Source: Sedimenticola hydrogenitrophicus
Lineage (GTDB): Bacteria > Pseudomonadota > Gammaproteobacteria > Chromatiales > Chromatiaceae
DNA length: 64,000 nucleotides
Assembly (NCBI RefSeq): GCF_029017505.1
Contig: NZ_JAQGEI010000004.1
Span: forward strand, 1 to 64,000
Reading direction: 5' to 3'
The notes under the pieces are model-generated. The model was not told the origin of the DNA. It did not search any database and saw only the letters and a list, made by a program, of their open reading frames with translations. This document shows positions 32,801-42,253 of this stretch, piece after piece (positions within the stretch are counted from its first letter, which is position 1; every line of letters starts with the position of its first letter). The translations under genes were made by a program, and so were the position numbers.

Positions 32801-33580
32801 ATGAAAACTGAACCTTTACACATTGCCGGACACACCTTCCAGTCGCGGCTGTTTCTCGGCACCGGTAAGTTCGGCTCGAACCAACTGATGCACGACGCAG
32901 TGGTCGCCTCCGGCAGTGAGCTGGTGACGGTGGCGCTACGCCGGGTGCGGCTGCAGGAGCAGGAGGACGAGGTGGTCTCCCACCTGCAGATCCCCGGTGT
33001 CAAGCTACTGCCCAACACCTCGGGGGTACGCACCGCCAAGGAGGCGGTGCTGGCGGCGCAACTGGCGCGCGAGGCACTGCAGACCAACCTGCTCAAGCTG
33101 GAGATCCATCCCGATCCGCGCTACCTGTTGCCGGATCCCATTGAAACCCTGGCCGCCACCGAGATCCTGGCCAGGGAGGGTTTCATCATCCTGCCCTATA
33201 TCAATGCCGATCCGGTGCTGTGCAAGCGCCTGGAGGACGCCGGTGCCGCCGCCGTGATGCCCCTGGGGGCGCCCATCGGCACCAACCAGGGGCTGCAGAC
33301 CCGCGCCATGCTGGAGATCATCATCGAGCAGAGCGGTGTGCCGGTGGTGGTGGATGCCGGAATCGGTGCGCCCTCCCAGGCGGCCGAGGCGATGGAGATG
33401 GGCGCCGACGCGGTGCTGGTGAATACCGCCATTGCCGTGGCCGGCGATCCGGTGGCCATGGCCGAAGCGTTCAAATTGGCCACCCTGTGCGGGCGCATGG
33501 CCTACGAAGCGAGGATGGGCAGTGTGCGTAAATCGGCCGAGGCGAGCAGCCCGTTGACCGCCTTCCTCGGCCAGGAGTGA
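32801..33580 (+). CDS. thiG: Thiazole synthase ThiG
   Basis: This 259-residue TIM-barrel enzyme forms the thiazole ring from deoxyxylulose 5-phosphate, dehydroglycine and ThiS thiocarboxylate. Conserved blocks are [44 protein letters not shown] and [20 protein letters not shown]. The Schiff-base lysine lies in the central region of the barrel. It has its own ribosome site (TTCAAGGAACG) 41 bp after thiS and is followed at once by thiH. Confidence 0.97.
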   Translation: MKTEPLHIAGHTFQSRLFLGTGKFGSNQLMHDAVVASGSELVTVALRRVRLQEQEDEVVSHLQIPGVKLLPNTSGVRTAKEAVLAAQLAREALQTNLLKLEIHPDPRYLLPDPIETLAATEILAREGFIILPYINADPVLCKRLEDAGAAAVMPLGAPIGTNQGLQTRAMLEIIIEQSGVPVVVDAGIGAPSQAAEAMEMGADAVLVNTAIAVAGDPVAMAEAFKLATLCGRMAYEARMGSVRKSAEASSPLTAFLGQE

Positions 33581-33587
33581 GAACGTG

Positions 33588-34700
33588 ATGAGCTTTTTAC
33601 CGATCTTTGAGCAGCACAGCTGGGAAGGGATGGCGGAGCGCATCAACGGCAAGCAGGCCGCCGATGTGGAGCGGGCGCTGAACAAGCAGGGCAAGCGCGA
33701 CCTGGATGACTTCTGCGCCCTGGTCTCGCCGGCGGCGGTGCCCTACCTGGAGCGCATGGCGCAACTCAGCTACCGGCTGACGCGCAAGCGCTTCGGCAAC
33801 ACCACCCAGCTCTATATCCCGATGTACCTCTCCAACGAGTGTCACAACATCTGCACCTATTGCGGTTTCAGCGTGCACAATAAACTGGCGCGCCGCACCC
33901 TCAATCAGCAGCAGATCCTGCGCGAGGTGGAGGCGATCAAGGCGCACGGCTTCGAGCACCTGCTGCTGGTGACGGGCGAGGCCAACCGCACGGTCGGGGT
34001 GGACTATTTCGAACAGGTGCTGGAGTGGATCCGGCCCTATTTCGCCAACCTCACCATGGAGGTGCAGGCGCTGGATCAGGCCGATTACGAGCGGCTGATC
34101 CAAAAGGGACTCAACAGCGTGCTGCTGTACCAGGAGACCTACCACCGGGACAACTACAGGCAGTACCATCCCAAGGGCAAGAAGGGCAACTTCGTCTACC
34201 GGCTGGAGACCCCGGACCGGCTGGGACGAGCCGGGATTCACCGCATCGGCCTCGGCACCCTGCTGGGGCTGGAGGATTGGCGTACCGACGCGGCGTTTGT
34301 CGCCCTGCACCTGGGTTATCTGGAGCGCCAGTACTGGCAGACCAAATACTCCGTCTCGTTGCCGCGCCTGCGCCCGGCGGCCGGGGTGCAATCACCCAAC
34401 GTGGAGGTCACGGACCGGGATTTCGTGCAACTGATCTGCGCCTACCGGATCTACAGCGAGAACGTGGAGATCTCCCTCTCCACCCGGGAGCGGCCGGCAT
34501 TCCGCGATCACCTGCTGAAGCTGGGCATCACCTCCATGAGTGCCGGTTCCAAGACCGAGCCGGGCGGCTATGCCATCGAGGAGGAGGCGCTGGAGCAGTT
34601 CGAGATCAGCGATGAACGGACCCCCGAAGAGGTGGCGGCGATGATCCGCCGGCAGGGCTTCGAGCCGGTGTGGAAGGACTGGGATTCGGTGCTGGGTTGA
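33588..34700 (+). CDS. thiH: Tyrosine lyase ThiH (2-iminoacetate synthase)
   Basis: This 370-residue radical-SAM enzyme cleaves tyrosine to give dehydroglycine for ThiG. The 4Fe-4S motif is CHNICTYCGF (about residue 86). The ThiH-type C-terminus includes ECGV-like strands and SLSTRERPAFRDHLLKLGIT, with MSAGSKTEPGGY after it. AGGAGTGAG lies before the ATG at 33588; a GTG one codon earlier is also possible. Use of ThiH rather than ThiO indicates the anaerobic-type route. It is the last gene of the thi operon. Confidence 0.96.
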   Translation: MSFLPIFEQHSWEGMAERINGKQAADVERALNKQGKRDLDDFCALVSPAAVPYLERMAQLSYRLTRKRFGNTTQLYIPMYLSNECHNICTYCGFSVHNKLARRTLNQQQILREVEAIKAHGFEHLLLVTGEANRTVGVDYFEQVLEWIRPYFANLTMEVQALDQADYERLIQKGLNSVLLYQETYHRDNYRQYHPKGKKGNFVYRLETPDRLGRAGIHRIGLGTLLGLEDWRTDAAFVALHLGYLERQYWQTKYSVSLPRLRPAAGVQSPNVEVTDRDFVQLICAYRIYSENVEISLSTRERPAFRDHLLKLGITSMSAGSKTEPGGYAIEEEALEQFEISDERTPEEVAAMIRRQGFEPVWKDWDSVLG

Positions 34701-34768
34701 ACTGACCAATTCATAGGGCGGGGCGTGCCCGCCGCGACAGGATAAAGGGGTACCGGTTTCGGGGGCGG

Positions 34769-35515
34769 CTATTGCGGGTCGGTGTCCGGAGCGATCTCGG
34801 CCAGGATCTGCTGGTAGGCGTCGCTGTGGTAGGCGGTGAACAGGTAGGTGATCTCGTCCAGGTGATCCTCGATCACGTAGGGCAGGGTGCTGGTGAAGCT
34901 GTCCAGCAGGACGATGGCGTTCACCGAGGAGTCGGTGAGGGTTGCGCTCTTCAGACGCCGGGCGATATGCAGGTTCACCTGATGCAGGTTTTCATAGATC
35001 CGGCGCAGGCCAGTGAGCCCCGGATCGCTGACCGAATCCTCCTTTCTCAGGAAGAACTGGGCCAGGAGGTACATCCCCGCCGCCCGGTAGATGGTGTTCT
35101 CTTCGGACGCCAGCGGCAGATGGAAGCGCGCCATGGGTTTGAAGTAGGCGGTGTGCGGGCAGCCGGAGGTGGCGATGATCAGCCCCAGCAGCGAGCTGAT
35201 GGCGCGCTGGGCCGTGGTCTGCTGGGTGACCCGCCGCTCCCGGGTGACCACCTCCAGATCGATCTCGTCATAGGAGACGATAGTGTCGAAGCGGTGGGCG
35301 ATATCCGCCAGCCCGAGGGCGACCGGACAGTGGGGATGGTTCGGGCCTGTCAGCGGACAGAGCGGGCACTGCTGGAAGCCCAATTCAGTCCATTCTGGCG
35401 GGGGTGTCCCGTTGAGATTGATCCGGTCCAGTGTCCGGTCATCCAGCCGGATATCGATGGTTTCGGAGTGTCCGTTCTTCAGGCCAAACCGGTATTGGAT
35501 ATCAATGGTTCCCAT
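34769..35515 (-). CDS. DUF6901-like conserved protein
   Basis: This 248-residue soluble protein has a cysteine-rich patch (FQQCPLCPLTGPNHPHCPVAL, near residues 49-68), then ISSLLGLIIATSGCPHTAYF and KPMARFHLPLASEENTIYRA. The rest is helical. The pattern fits what I recall as DUF6901; the function is unknown. I used the ATG at 35515 (GGGAGCC before it). It is convergent with thiH. The CxxC…HCP set could bind a metal, but this is only inference. Confidence 0.65.
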   Translation of the reverse strand: MGTIDIQYRFGLKNGHSETIDIRLDDRTLDRINLNGTPPPEWTELGFQQCPLCPLTGPNHPHCPVALGLADIAHRFDTIVSYDEIDLEVVTRERRVTQQTTAQRAISSLLGLIIATSGCPHTAYFKPMARFHLPLASEENTIYRAAGMYLLAQFFLRKEDSVSDPGLTGLRRIYENLHQVNLHIARRLKSATLTDSSVNAIVLLDSFTSTLPYVIEDHLDEITYLFTAYHSDAYQQILAEIAPDTDPQ

Positions 35516-35534
35516 GGCGGCTCCCGATGATCGG

Positions 35535-35604
35535 GGGGTCGGAGTCAATCCACTCGGCACCATCATATGTTTCCATATGTAGGCGTGGTTTGACTCCGAC
35601 CCCG
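35535..35604. repeat. Hairpin of the GTCGGAGTCA family, copy 3
   Basis: GGGGTCGGAGTCAATCC and GGTTTGACTCCGACCCC pair around about 37 bp. The loop contains a small ATATGTTTCCATATGT inverted pair. It lies just before the DUF6901-like start. It is the third copy of this repeat in the window. Confidence 0.75.
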
Positions 35605-35695
35605 TAGTGGATCCCCGTCTCTCTAATTTTAATTTAGCGGCTGAAGTGTCAGGAGCTGAATATTTTCCGCTTGAATTGACAAAATCGGCGGGAAA

Positions 35696-36907
35696 TCAGA
35701 AATAGCGTTCCAGGGTGAGCTGCAGGTGATCGTCCCGGCGCAGGGCCGAGAGCGGGTCATTGAGCTCGTCGCCGGAGAACAGCCGCAGGTCGAGACTGGC
35801 CTTCCAGCCGCCGCCGAGGCGACGGCTGGCCTCCAACTGCAGGCTGTGGCTGTGGTAGTCCAGGTCATAACCGATACCGGCCAGCAACTCGCTGCCGGCG
35901 GCGTCATTGAGGACGATGCGGGTGCCGAAGAAGAGGTCGTTCTGCACCTGGGCGGTGGCGTCGCGGCCCCGTTCGTCCCAGCCGTACTCCAGCAGCAGGC
36001 CCAGGTCGGCGTCACTTTCGGCGATGCCGTACAGGGTATACTCGAAGCCGCCCTGCAGCGCCCAGAAAGGGTCATCCTGACCGTCACGCCAACGCAGCTC
36101 CAGTTTCCACAGCCAATCATCCAGGGTGGCCTGCAGGTCCATGCCGAACTGGTTGATCTGCTCGTAGTAGGGGGTCAGGACCGGGTTGCCGCCGGCATCG
36201 GTGCCGGGGCGCAGCAGCGGCTCCCGGTTGGTGCCGCGGAACCAGTGCAGGCCGATATCATAGTCCCCCAGGGTGCGGCTCCAGCGCGCCGCCAGGTCCA
36301 GATGGTTGTCGCCGGCCGCGGACTCGTAGGCCGCCTGGCCGCTGTCCACCACCAGGCCGCTACGCAGGCGTCCGTCGGCCCCGGGGAAGGTGCGTTCGCG
36401 GAAACCGGGCAGGGCGAACAGATCCAGGACCCCCCACGCCCGAGGCATCGAGAGGTGGAGCATGGGTTGTCCGAGCTTGTCCTCGCCATCGATATCCTCG
36501 ACCCCGTCGGTCTGGTTGATGGTATCCACCAGGTGCTGGAATTCGGTGATGCCCCAGAACACCTTGCTGATGCCGCTGTGTAGCTCCCAGTCCTCGCCGA
36601 CATGGCTCCAGGTCAGCTGGCGGATGTCGGCGTGGCTGCGCTCCCGGTCGTGCTGGTCCCAGCGCAGGTAGGGGATGAATTTCACGTAGTCCGCCTCGTC
36701 GTTCCAGCTGTAGAAAAACTGCGGCTCGATGAATCCGGAGAGATTGGCCGTGTCGTACTGTTCGGCAAACTGCGGCGACTGGGGAAACAGGCGCAACTCG
36801 AGCCCCGCCTTACCGCTGGTCTCCAGCCGGCTCTCCGCGCAGACCATTACCGGCAAGGCGAGCAGGGCGCCTGTCAGCCAGCGTTTCAACTTGGTATGCG
36901 GATGCAT
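35696..36907 (-). CDS. Outer-membrane beta-barrel protein of the MMPL export set
   Basis: This 403-residue protein has a signal peptide (about residues 1-24, cut after CAES) and an alternating beta-strand pattern ending in the outer-membrane insertion signature LQLTLERYF (terminal Phe). It starts just past the stop codon of the LolA-like protein and is the last gene of the MMPL operon. In comparable operons such barrels are the outer-membrane partner of an RND/MMPL lipid exporter. No channel family is recognised with certainty. Confidence 0.75.
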   Translation of the reverse strand: MHPHTKLKRWLTGALLALPVMVCAESRLETSGKAGLELRLFPQSPQFAEQYDTANLSGFIEPQFFYSWNDEADYVKFIPYLRWDQHDRERSHADIRQLTWSHVGEDWELHSGISKVFWGITEFQHLVDTINQTDGVEDIDGEDKLGQPMLHLSMPRAWGVLDLFALPGFRERTFPGADGRLRSGLVVDSGQAAYESAAGDNHLDLAARWSRTLGDYDIGLHWFRGTNREPLLRPGTDAGGNPVLTPYYEQINQFGMDLQATLDDWLWKLELRWRDGQDDPFWALQGGFEYTLYGIAESDADLGLLLEYGWDERGRDATAQVQNDLFFGTRIVLNDAAGSELLAGIGYDLDYHSHSLQLEASRRLGGGWKASLDLRLFSGDELNDPLSALRRDDHLQLTLERYF

Positions 36908-36908
36908 A

Positions 36909-37703
36909 TCAGTGGGCGCGTTTCAGGCTGTTTTTATTGAAATCCGCCTCGTTGAGGCCATTGCCGAAGTGATAATTGGTCCAGCGCAGTTCCGTGCTCT
37001 TGCCGTTCTGGTGATTGATCATGTCCATTCGCTCCGGCCGCCAGTATCTGTCCAGATACTGTTGATAACCGCTGTAGGAGAGGGTTTTCAACGGGCTGTT
37101 CTTGCGGTCGTAGAACTCCACGCGCTGCACCCGGTACTCCGCCTTGTCGATCCACACCAGGCGGCGGGTGTAACCGGAGTGTGCGTCCGCCGGGTACTGT
37201 TCCACCACGAAGCAGTCCAGCCCGTTGACCGACTCATCCTTGATGTACTTGTACGAGTACTTTTCGATCTCGAACGAACTGAGGTCTTCATAGGCAAACT
37301 CGGAGCCCATGAAGGGGCCGGATTTGTTGCGTGACGAGATGCGCTTGATCCGCTTCAACGCCGGCAGGTAGAGCCACTGGTCATCCGCACCCACGGCGTG
37401 CGAGAAACTGAGGAACGCCGTCCCCTTCACGTCCAGCGGCTTGTCGAAGATGGTCAGGCTCTTGTCCCCGTCGTTGGCCTGCTCCAGCGACTGCATGCGG
37501 ATCTCCCGCAGGCTCTCCTCGCCTTGTCGGTTGCGCAGGATCATCTGCATATCCGCCTTCATGTCACCCCAGCCGCTATCGCGGGAGATGCTCTCGGCGG
37601 CGATGGCGTGGCCTTTCTGTTCCGCGGTCTCGGCATGCAGCAGCGGTTGTACGGCGAGTAGCGCCAGTGCCAGGAAAATTCCCGGGAATAATCTAAGCGG
37701 CAT
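36909..37703 (-). CDS. LolA-like outer-membrane lipoprotein-sorting family protein
   Basis: This 264-residue periplasmic protein has a signal peptide (about 1-25, after LLHA). The mature part is the LolA-like beta-baffle type found next to MMPL transporters: MQMILRNRQGEESLREIRMQ, then QWLYLPALKRIKRISSRNKS, FMGSEFAYEDLSSFE and DCFVVEQYP. Such proteins are thought to carry a lipid from the inner-membrane pump to the outer membrane. I used the ATG at 37703, with GAGGAGGC before it; it overlaps the MMPL gene end by 11 bp. The substrate is unknown. Confidence 0.8.
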   Translation of the reverse strand: MPLRLFPGIFLALALLAVQPLLHAETAEQKGHAIAAESISRDSGWGDMKADMQMILRNRQGEESLREIRMQSLEQANDGDKSLTIFDKPLDVKGTAFLSFSHAVGADDQWLYLPALKRIKRISSRNKSGPFMGSEFAYEDLSSFEIEKYSYKYIKDESVNGLDCFVVEQYPADAHSGYTRRLVWIDKAEYRVQRVEFYDRKNSPLKTLSYSGYQQYLDRYWRPERMDMINHQNGKSTELRWTNYHFGNGLNEADFNKNSLKRAH

Positions 37704-40020
37704 TCTTTGCCTCCTCATGCTCTATTGCTCCTTTGGTGGTGAGAGGATGGGTGTCGAGTTTCATCAGTAGCGGCGGCAGGAACAGAAAGTCGATAGCCAG
37801 CGCGATCAGAATGGTCAGGCCGGTCAGCAGTCCCATGTCGGCATTGAGCTTGAAAGTGGACTGGGCCAGCACCATGAAGCCGCACACCAGCACCAGGGTG
37901 GTGATCCACAGCGCCCGGCCGACACTGCTGAAGGCGTAGCGCACCGCTTCATGGGGATTGGCGTTGCGTTCGCGGCGCGCGCGCAGGTACTTGCTCAGGA
38001 AATGCACCGTGTCGTCCACCACGATACCGAGGGTCATGCCGGCCACCACCGACAGCGCCAATCCCACCTGACCATCGATGAAATACCAGGCACCGAAGCC
38101 GACCGCCGCCGGTGTCAGGTTGGGCAGCAGGCTGATCAGTCCGAACCTGACCGAACGCAGGGCGATACCCAGCAGCAGCGAAATCAATACCAGTGCCACG
38201 GTGACGCCCAGCAGCATGCTCTGGATATTGCGCTGACCGATATGGGCGAACATCAGGGACGGGCTGGCGATGTCCACGCGGTATTCGGGGAGGTTGAGTT
38301 CGAGCCAGTGACGGATCCGCTGCTCCAGTTCGATCTGTCCGTTGCTGGTCAGGTTTTCGAAGGTGGCGACCAGGCGGGTGGAGGATTTATCCACGTTGAG
38401 CTGATTGTTGAGATCCAGGCCGTAGGGCAGGGACATCTCGTACAGCAGCAGGTACTGGGCCGCCAGTTGCTGACTGTCGGGCAGGCGATACCAGGCCGGA
38501 TCGTCGCCGTGCATGTTGCGGTTCAGCCGTTTCAGGGTGTCACTCAGGGTGTTGACATGATCCGTCTCCGGTTGCGCGCGCAACCAGTCGCTCAACCGTT
38601 CCAGCTTGGCCAGGAAGGCGGGGTCGTTGATACCGCTGGACTCGCCGCTGTCGATGGAGATCTCCATGGTGGTCATGCCGGAGATGTTCTCCTGCATGAA
38701 GTCGGTGGCCTGGCGGAACGGCACCGAGGTGTCGAAATACTTTACGAAGTCGTCGTTGAGCTGGTTCTGCGGCAGGAACAGCATGACGGAGAGCATGACC
38801 AGGGAAGTGGCTGGCAGCAGCCAGCGACGGCCGCGCACCACAAAGTCGGCAAAGTGCAGCATCCGGTCGCCGCGCGCGCGGTGTGGTTTCACCTTCAGGG
38901 GCAATAGCGCCAGCAGCGCCGGAAACAGGGTGACGGAAAACACGAACGCGAGCATCACCCCCAACGCGACCAGATTGCCCAAATCCCGGAACGGCGGGGA
39001 GTCGGAAAAGTTCATACTCAGGAAACCGATGGCGGTGGTGATGCTGGTGAGAAATATCGGCTGATAATTGATACGCAGGCTGTCGAGAATGGCCTGGCGT
39101 TTCTCCACCCCCAGGCGCATCTCGTGGAACAGGGTGGTGAGTATATGGATGCAGTCGGCGACTGCCAGGGTCAGGATCATGGTCGGTGCGCTGGCCGAGG
39201 GACCGGTCAGGTAGAAGCCGGTCCAGCCGGCGATACCCATGGTGGCGGCGATGCTGAAGATGATGACCAGTACCGTGGAGAGGGTACCGGTGATGGTCCG
39301 CAGCAGCAGGCCGATGGTCAGTATCACGATCAGGAACATCACCGGCACCAGGGTGGCGCTGTCGTTCAGGGAGGCCTCGGCAAAGCTGTTGTTCATCATC
39401 ACCAGGCCGGAAAGATAGACCGTCAGGTCCGGATGCCCGGCAACGAACCGGTCGCGCAGTTGGTGGACCTTGGCGGCGACCTCTGGTACCTCCTGTACCG
39501 GGTTGATCCCGGGAAGCTGTACCGTAGTGTTGACCACGGTCACGTGGGCCTGGGGCGAGATCAGCTTGTTCCTCAGTAGCGGTTCATTGACGGCGATGCC
39601 GCGCACCCGTTCCAGCGTGGCCGCATCCATTGCCAGCGGCTCCAGGGCCAGGTCCTCGACAATCAGTTCGTCGCCGTCGGCATAGCTGTACTGGTAGTTG
39701 GTGATGGAGTCGACCCGGGTGGAGTAGGGGATCTGCCAGGAGGCCTCGGTGAGCTCGCGAATCGCCTCCAGCCGCTCGCCGGTGAATACCCGGCCATCCT
39801 TCGGGGCGATGATGAAGGCCACGTTGTCGCTCTTGCTGTAGATCTTCTGGATCGCCTCGTAGGCGTTCAGCTGCGGGTTGTCCTCGCCAAAAAACACCCG
39901 GTAGTCGCTCTTGAACACCAGGTGCTGGGCGCCGGGCACCGCCAGGGCGACCAACAGCAGGCTGGCCAGTATGACCAGAATCGGATGTTTCAGAATCGAT
40001 TGTGTCAACTTCTGGTGCAT
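37693..40020 (-). CDS. MMPL/RND-family lipid-type transporter
   Basis: This 775-residue inner-membrane protein has two repeats of one helix, a large periplasmic loop and five helices, with sterol-sensing-like membrane regions (TMILTLAVADCIHILTTLFH and MTLGIVVDDTVHFLSKYLR). The Asp in each (AVADCIH, VVDDTVH) fits the proton-relay residues of RND pumps. I chose the ATG at 40020 after AAGGAGAAAG. It leads an operon with a LolA-like carrier and an outer-membrane barrel, downstream of a TetR-type gene with a strong operator. Export of a hydrophobic compound or lipid is the likely role. Confidence 0.85.
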   Translation of the reverse strand: MHQKLTQSILKHPILVILASLLLVALAVPGAQHLVFKSDYRVFFGEDNPQLNAYEAIQKIYSKSDNVAFIIAPKDGRVFTGERLEAIRELTEASWQIPYSTRVDSITNYQYSYADGDELIVEDLALEPLAMDAATLERVRGIAVNEPLLRNKLISPQAHVTVVNTTVQLPGINPVQEVPEVAAKVHQLRDRFVAGHPDLTVYLSGLVMMNNSFAEASLNDSATLVPVMFLIVILTIGLLLRTITGTLSTVLVIIFSIAATMGIAGWTGFYLTGPSASAPTMILTLAVADCIHILTTLFHEMRLGVEKRQAILDSLRINYQPIFLTSITTAIGFLSMNFSDSPPFRDLGNLVALGVMLAFVFSVTLFPALLALLPLKVKPHRARGDRMLHFADFVVRGRRWLLPATSLVMLSVMLFLPQNQLNDDFVKYFDTSVPFRQATDFMQENISGMTTMEISIDSGESSGINDPAFLAKLERLSDWLRAQPETDHVNTLSDTLKRLNRNMHGDDPAWYRLPDSQQLAAQYLLLYEMSLPYGLDLNNQLNVDKSSTRLVATFENLTSNGQIELEQRIRHWLELNLPEYRVDIASPSLMFAHIGQRNIQSMLLGVTVALVLISLLLGIALRSVRFGLISLLPNLTPAAVGFGAWYFIDGQVGLALSVVAGMTLGIVVDDTVHFLSKYLRARRERNANPHEAVRYAFSSVGRALWITTLVLVCGFMVLAQSTFKLNADMGLLTGLTILIALAIDFLFLPPLLMKLDTHPLTTKGAIEHEEAKNAA

Positions 40021-40144
40021 GCCGTCTTTCTCCTTGATGTGTTGCACCTGAATACGCGTTATGTCTGCGTGCTACAGGGTGATCCGGGAAACTGCTCGTC
40101 ACGCCTGCCGGTCATGCCGGCATAACGACCGGTTGCCGGCCGGT

Positions 40145-40906
40145 TTATCCCGTCGGCCGGCGTTCGCCTGCGGTCAGTCTGTCAACCTGCGCGGCCTCCC
40201 GCGGGAAGACCTCTCGCATGATTCGTTCCTGTGTTGCTGCATAATCCCACTCCCGGCTCAGCGGTCGCCAGCGTAAACCATCCAGCAGCAGGTGGGCATG
40301 ATTGAAGATTTCGACCTGCGAATCCAGTCCCGTTCTGCCTCTGCACTTGTCCTTGCTGTTGATCAGCAGGGAGATGACGCCGAAACTTCCGGCCCAGTTG
40401 GTGAATACGATCTGCTGCCGGCTCATGCCGGCGGGAGGGGTCAGCTCGCCTGTTGCGATCGCCTCCTCCACCAGTTCGAGCATGGGGGCCATCAGGCGTC
40501 CCTCCAGTTCGTAGTGGGCGGCAAGCCGGCGCTCCGAGGTGCGCTCGATCAGGTTCGCGGTTTTGGCCGAGATGACCAACATGAACTTGGTGGGATCCCG
40601 CTGGGCGTGCAGCAGGTAGGCGTAGTGGATCGCCAGCAGCCGCTCCCGGGTGCTGCCCGGAAAGGCGGCTGCCCGGGCAAACAGCCCTGCCAGGGTCTCC
40701 ATGCCGGCGTTGCAGACGCCGGTTAGCAGGTCCTCCCGGCTGCAGAAGTGATTGTAGACAGTCCCCTTTGAATAGGGGACCCTGGCCACGACCTTGTCCA
40801 TGGTCAGCCCGGCGGTGCCGTCACGCGCCATGATACTCAGGGCGGTTTCAATCAACTCCTGTTCACGCGCCAGCAGCTGTTCGGTATGGAGGAGTCTTGG
40901 GTTCAT
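40145..40906 (-). CDS. TetR-family repressor
   Basis: This 253-residue protein has an N-terminal TetR helix-turn-helix (residues 18-65: ALSIMARDGTAGLTMDKVVA then PYSKGTVYNHFCSREDLL) and a helical ligand-binding domain. It is longer than typical TetR (about 200 residues) because of a C-terminal extension after residue 210. Its gene lies upstream of the MMPL operon on the same strand, 124 bp away, and a perfect palindrome stands before its start. It probably represses itself and the exporter set. Confidence 0.88.
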   Translation of the reverse strand: MNPRLLHTEQLLAREQELIETALSIMARDGTAGLTMDKVVARVPYSKGTVYNHFCSREDLLTGVCNAGMETLAGLFARAAAFPGSTRERLLAIHYAYLLHAQRDPTKFMLVISAKTANLIERTSERRLAAHYELEGRLMAPMLELVEEAIATGELTPPAGMSRQQIVFTNWAGSFGVISLLINSKDKCRGRTGLDSQVEIFNHAHLLLDGLRWRPLSREWDYAATQERIMREVFPREAAQVDRLTAGERRPTG

Positions 40907-40935
40907 GATTAAAAAACCTGGGATTCAGGAGTAAA

Positions 40936-40964
40936 TTGACGATTCGTCACTGACGAATCGTCAA
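40936..40964. promoter_or_regulatory. Perfect 29-bp palindromic operator before the tetR-like gene
   Basis: TTGACGATTCGTCA and TGACGAATCGTCAA are exact complements around a single C at 40950. It starts 30 bp upstream of the TetR start codon, between that gene and the MFS gene. Its size and symmetry suit a TetR dimer or dimer pair. On the minus strand the TTGACG ends could also act as -35 elements. Confidence 0.8.
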
Positions 40965-41007
40965 CTCTAGTCAAAGAAACAGATCTGTCAATCGATCGGA
41001 CGCCGGT

Positions 41008-42219
41008 TCAGCGTTCCGTCACCAAGCGGGAGAAGCGGTGTTCACAGCCGATCTCCGGGGTATCCGGGATCAGCAGCGAGAGCAGCAGCGAGACCAGGGC
41101 CATGGCCGCCCCGGAGTAGAACACCAGCTCCGGGGAGGCCAGCCAGAGCAGGCCAAAGCTGGCCGGAATCACCACTGCCGCGATATGGTTGATGGAGAAG
41201 CTGACCCCGGCGGTGGCGGCGATATCCTGGGGGGCGGCGATCTTCTGGAAATAGGTCTTGAGGGCGATGGCCATGGCAAAGAACAGGTGATCCAGGACAT
41301 AGAGCCCGGCCGCCAGTCCGGCCTGCTCGACCAGGGCGTAGCCGCTGAACACCAGGATCAGTCCGCTGTACTCGATCAGCAGCGCGTTGCGCTCACCGAT
41401 TCGCCCCACCAGCCGGCCGATGCGCCGGGCGAACAGCACATTCAGCGAGGCGTTGAGCAGGAACAGCAGGGCGATATCGCTGACCGAGTAGCCGAATTTC
41501 TCCACCATCAGGAAGCCGGCGAATACCACGAAGATCTGCCGCCGTGCACCGGACATGAAGGTGAGGGCGTAGAAGAGCCAGTAACGGCGCCGCAGTACCA
41601 TGTGCTTATGCTGCTCGGTGTGCTGCGGAAAGCGCGGAAAGGCCCGCCAGGCGATGAGGGCGATGGCCACCGTGATGCCACCGGTCAGCAGGTAGAGCCA
41701 GCGGTAGTCGAGCTGCAACAGGTCATTGCCCAGCCAGATCACGCCGAAAGTGAGGATGGCGGCAAACGAGCCGGTGGCGATCAGCCGTCCCAGGGTCTCG
41801 GCGGAGGCCTGTTTGTCCAGCCACTGCAGGGCGAGCGAGGTCTGCAGGGTCTCGTAATAGTGGAAGCCGATCGACATCACGATGGTGGTGAGGTAGAGGC
41901 CGATCACCGAGGGGAAGAAGCCGGTCAGGGCGGTGCCTATTCCAAGCAGCAGCAGGGAGATAAAGGCCAGGGTCTGCTCCCGGAACAGCAGCAGCAGGAA
42001 GATGACGCCGAAGGCGAGGAATCCGGGGATCTCGCGCAGGCTCTGCAGTATGCCCATCTCCTTGCCGGTGAAGGCCGCCATCTCGATGGCGAAGTTGTTC
42101 AGCAGCGCCTGCCAGGCGGCAAAACTGATGGGTACGGCGGCGGCCATCAGCATCAGCAGGATGTCGGGGCGTTGCCAGGGATGGGAGACGGGGGATTTCA
42201 TCGGCCGATTGTCGCTCAA
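41008..42219 (-). CDS. Major facilitator superfamily transporter
   Basis: This 403-residue protein has about 12 hydrophobic helices with the central loop near residue 205 (FPQHTEQHKHMVLRRRYWLF). The inter-helix motif ARRIGRLVGRIGERNALLIE is the MFS loop 8-9 signature. N- and C-terminal halves are similar in length. The substrate cannot be told. An alternative start six codons in (42201) is possible. It lies between the TetR operator and spoVR, on the same strand as spoVR. Confidence 0.8.
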   Translation of the reverse strand: MSDNRPMKSPVSHPWQRPDILLMLMAAAVPISFAAWQALLNNFAIEMAAFTGKEMGILQSLREIPGFLAFGVIFLLLLFREQTLAFISLLLLGIGTALTGFFPSVIGLYLTTIVMSIGFHYYETLQTSLALQWLDKQASAETLGRLIATGSFAAILTFGVIWLGNDLLQLDYRWLYLLTGGITVAIALIAWRAFPRFPQHTEQHKHMVLRRRYWLFYALTFMSGARRQIFVVFAGFLMVEKFGYSVSDIALLFLLNASLNVLFARRIGRLVGRIGERNALLIEYSGLILVFSGYALVEQAGLAAGLYVLDHLFFAMAIALKTYFQKIAAPQDIAATAGVSFSINHIAAVVIPASFGLLWLASPELVFYSGAAMALVSLLLSLLIPDTPEIGCEHRFSRLVTER

Positions 42220-42253
42220 TCCGGGGTGGTGTGCTACAACCAGCAGGACGGCG

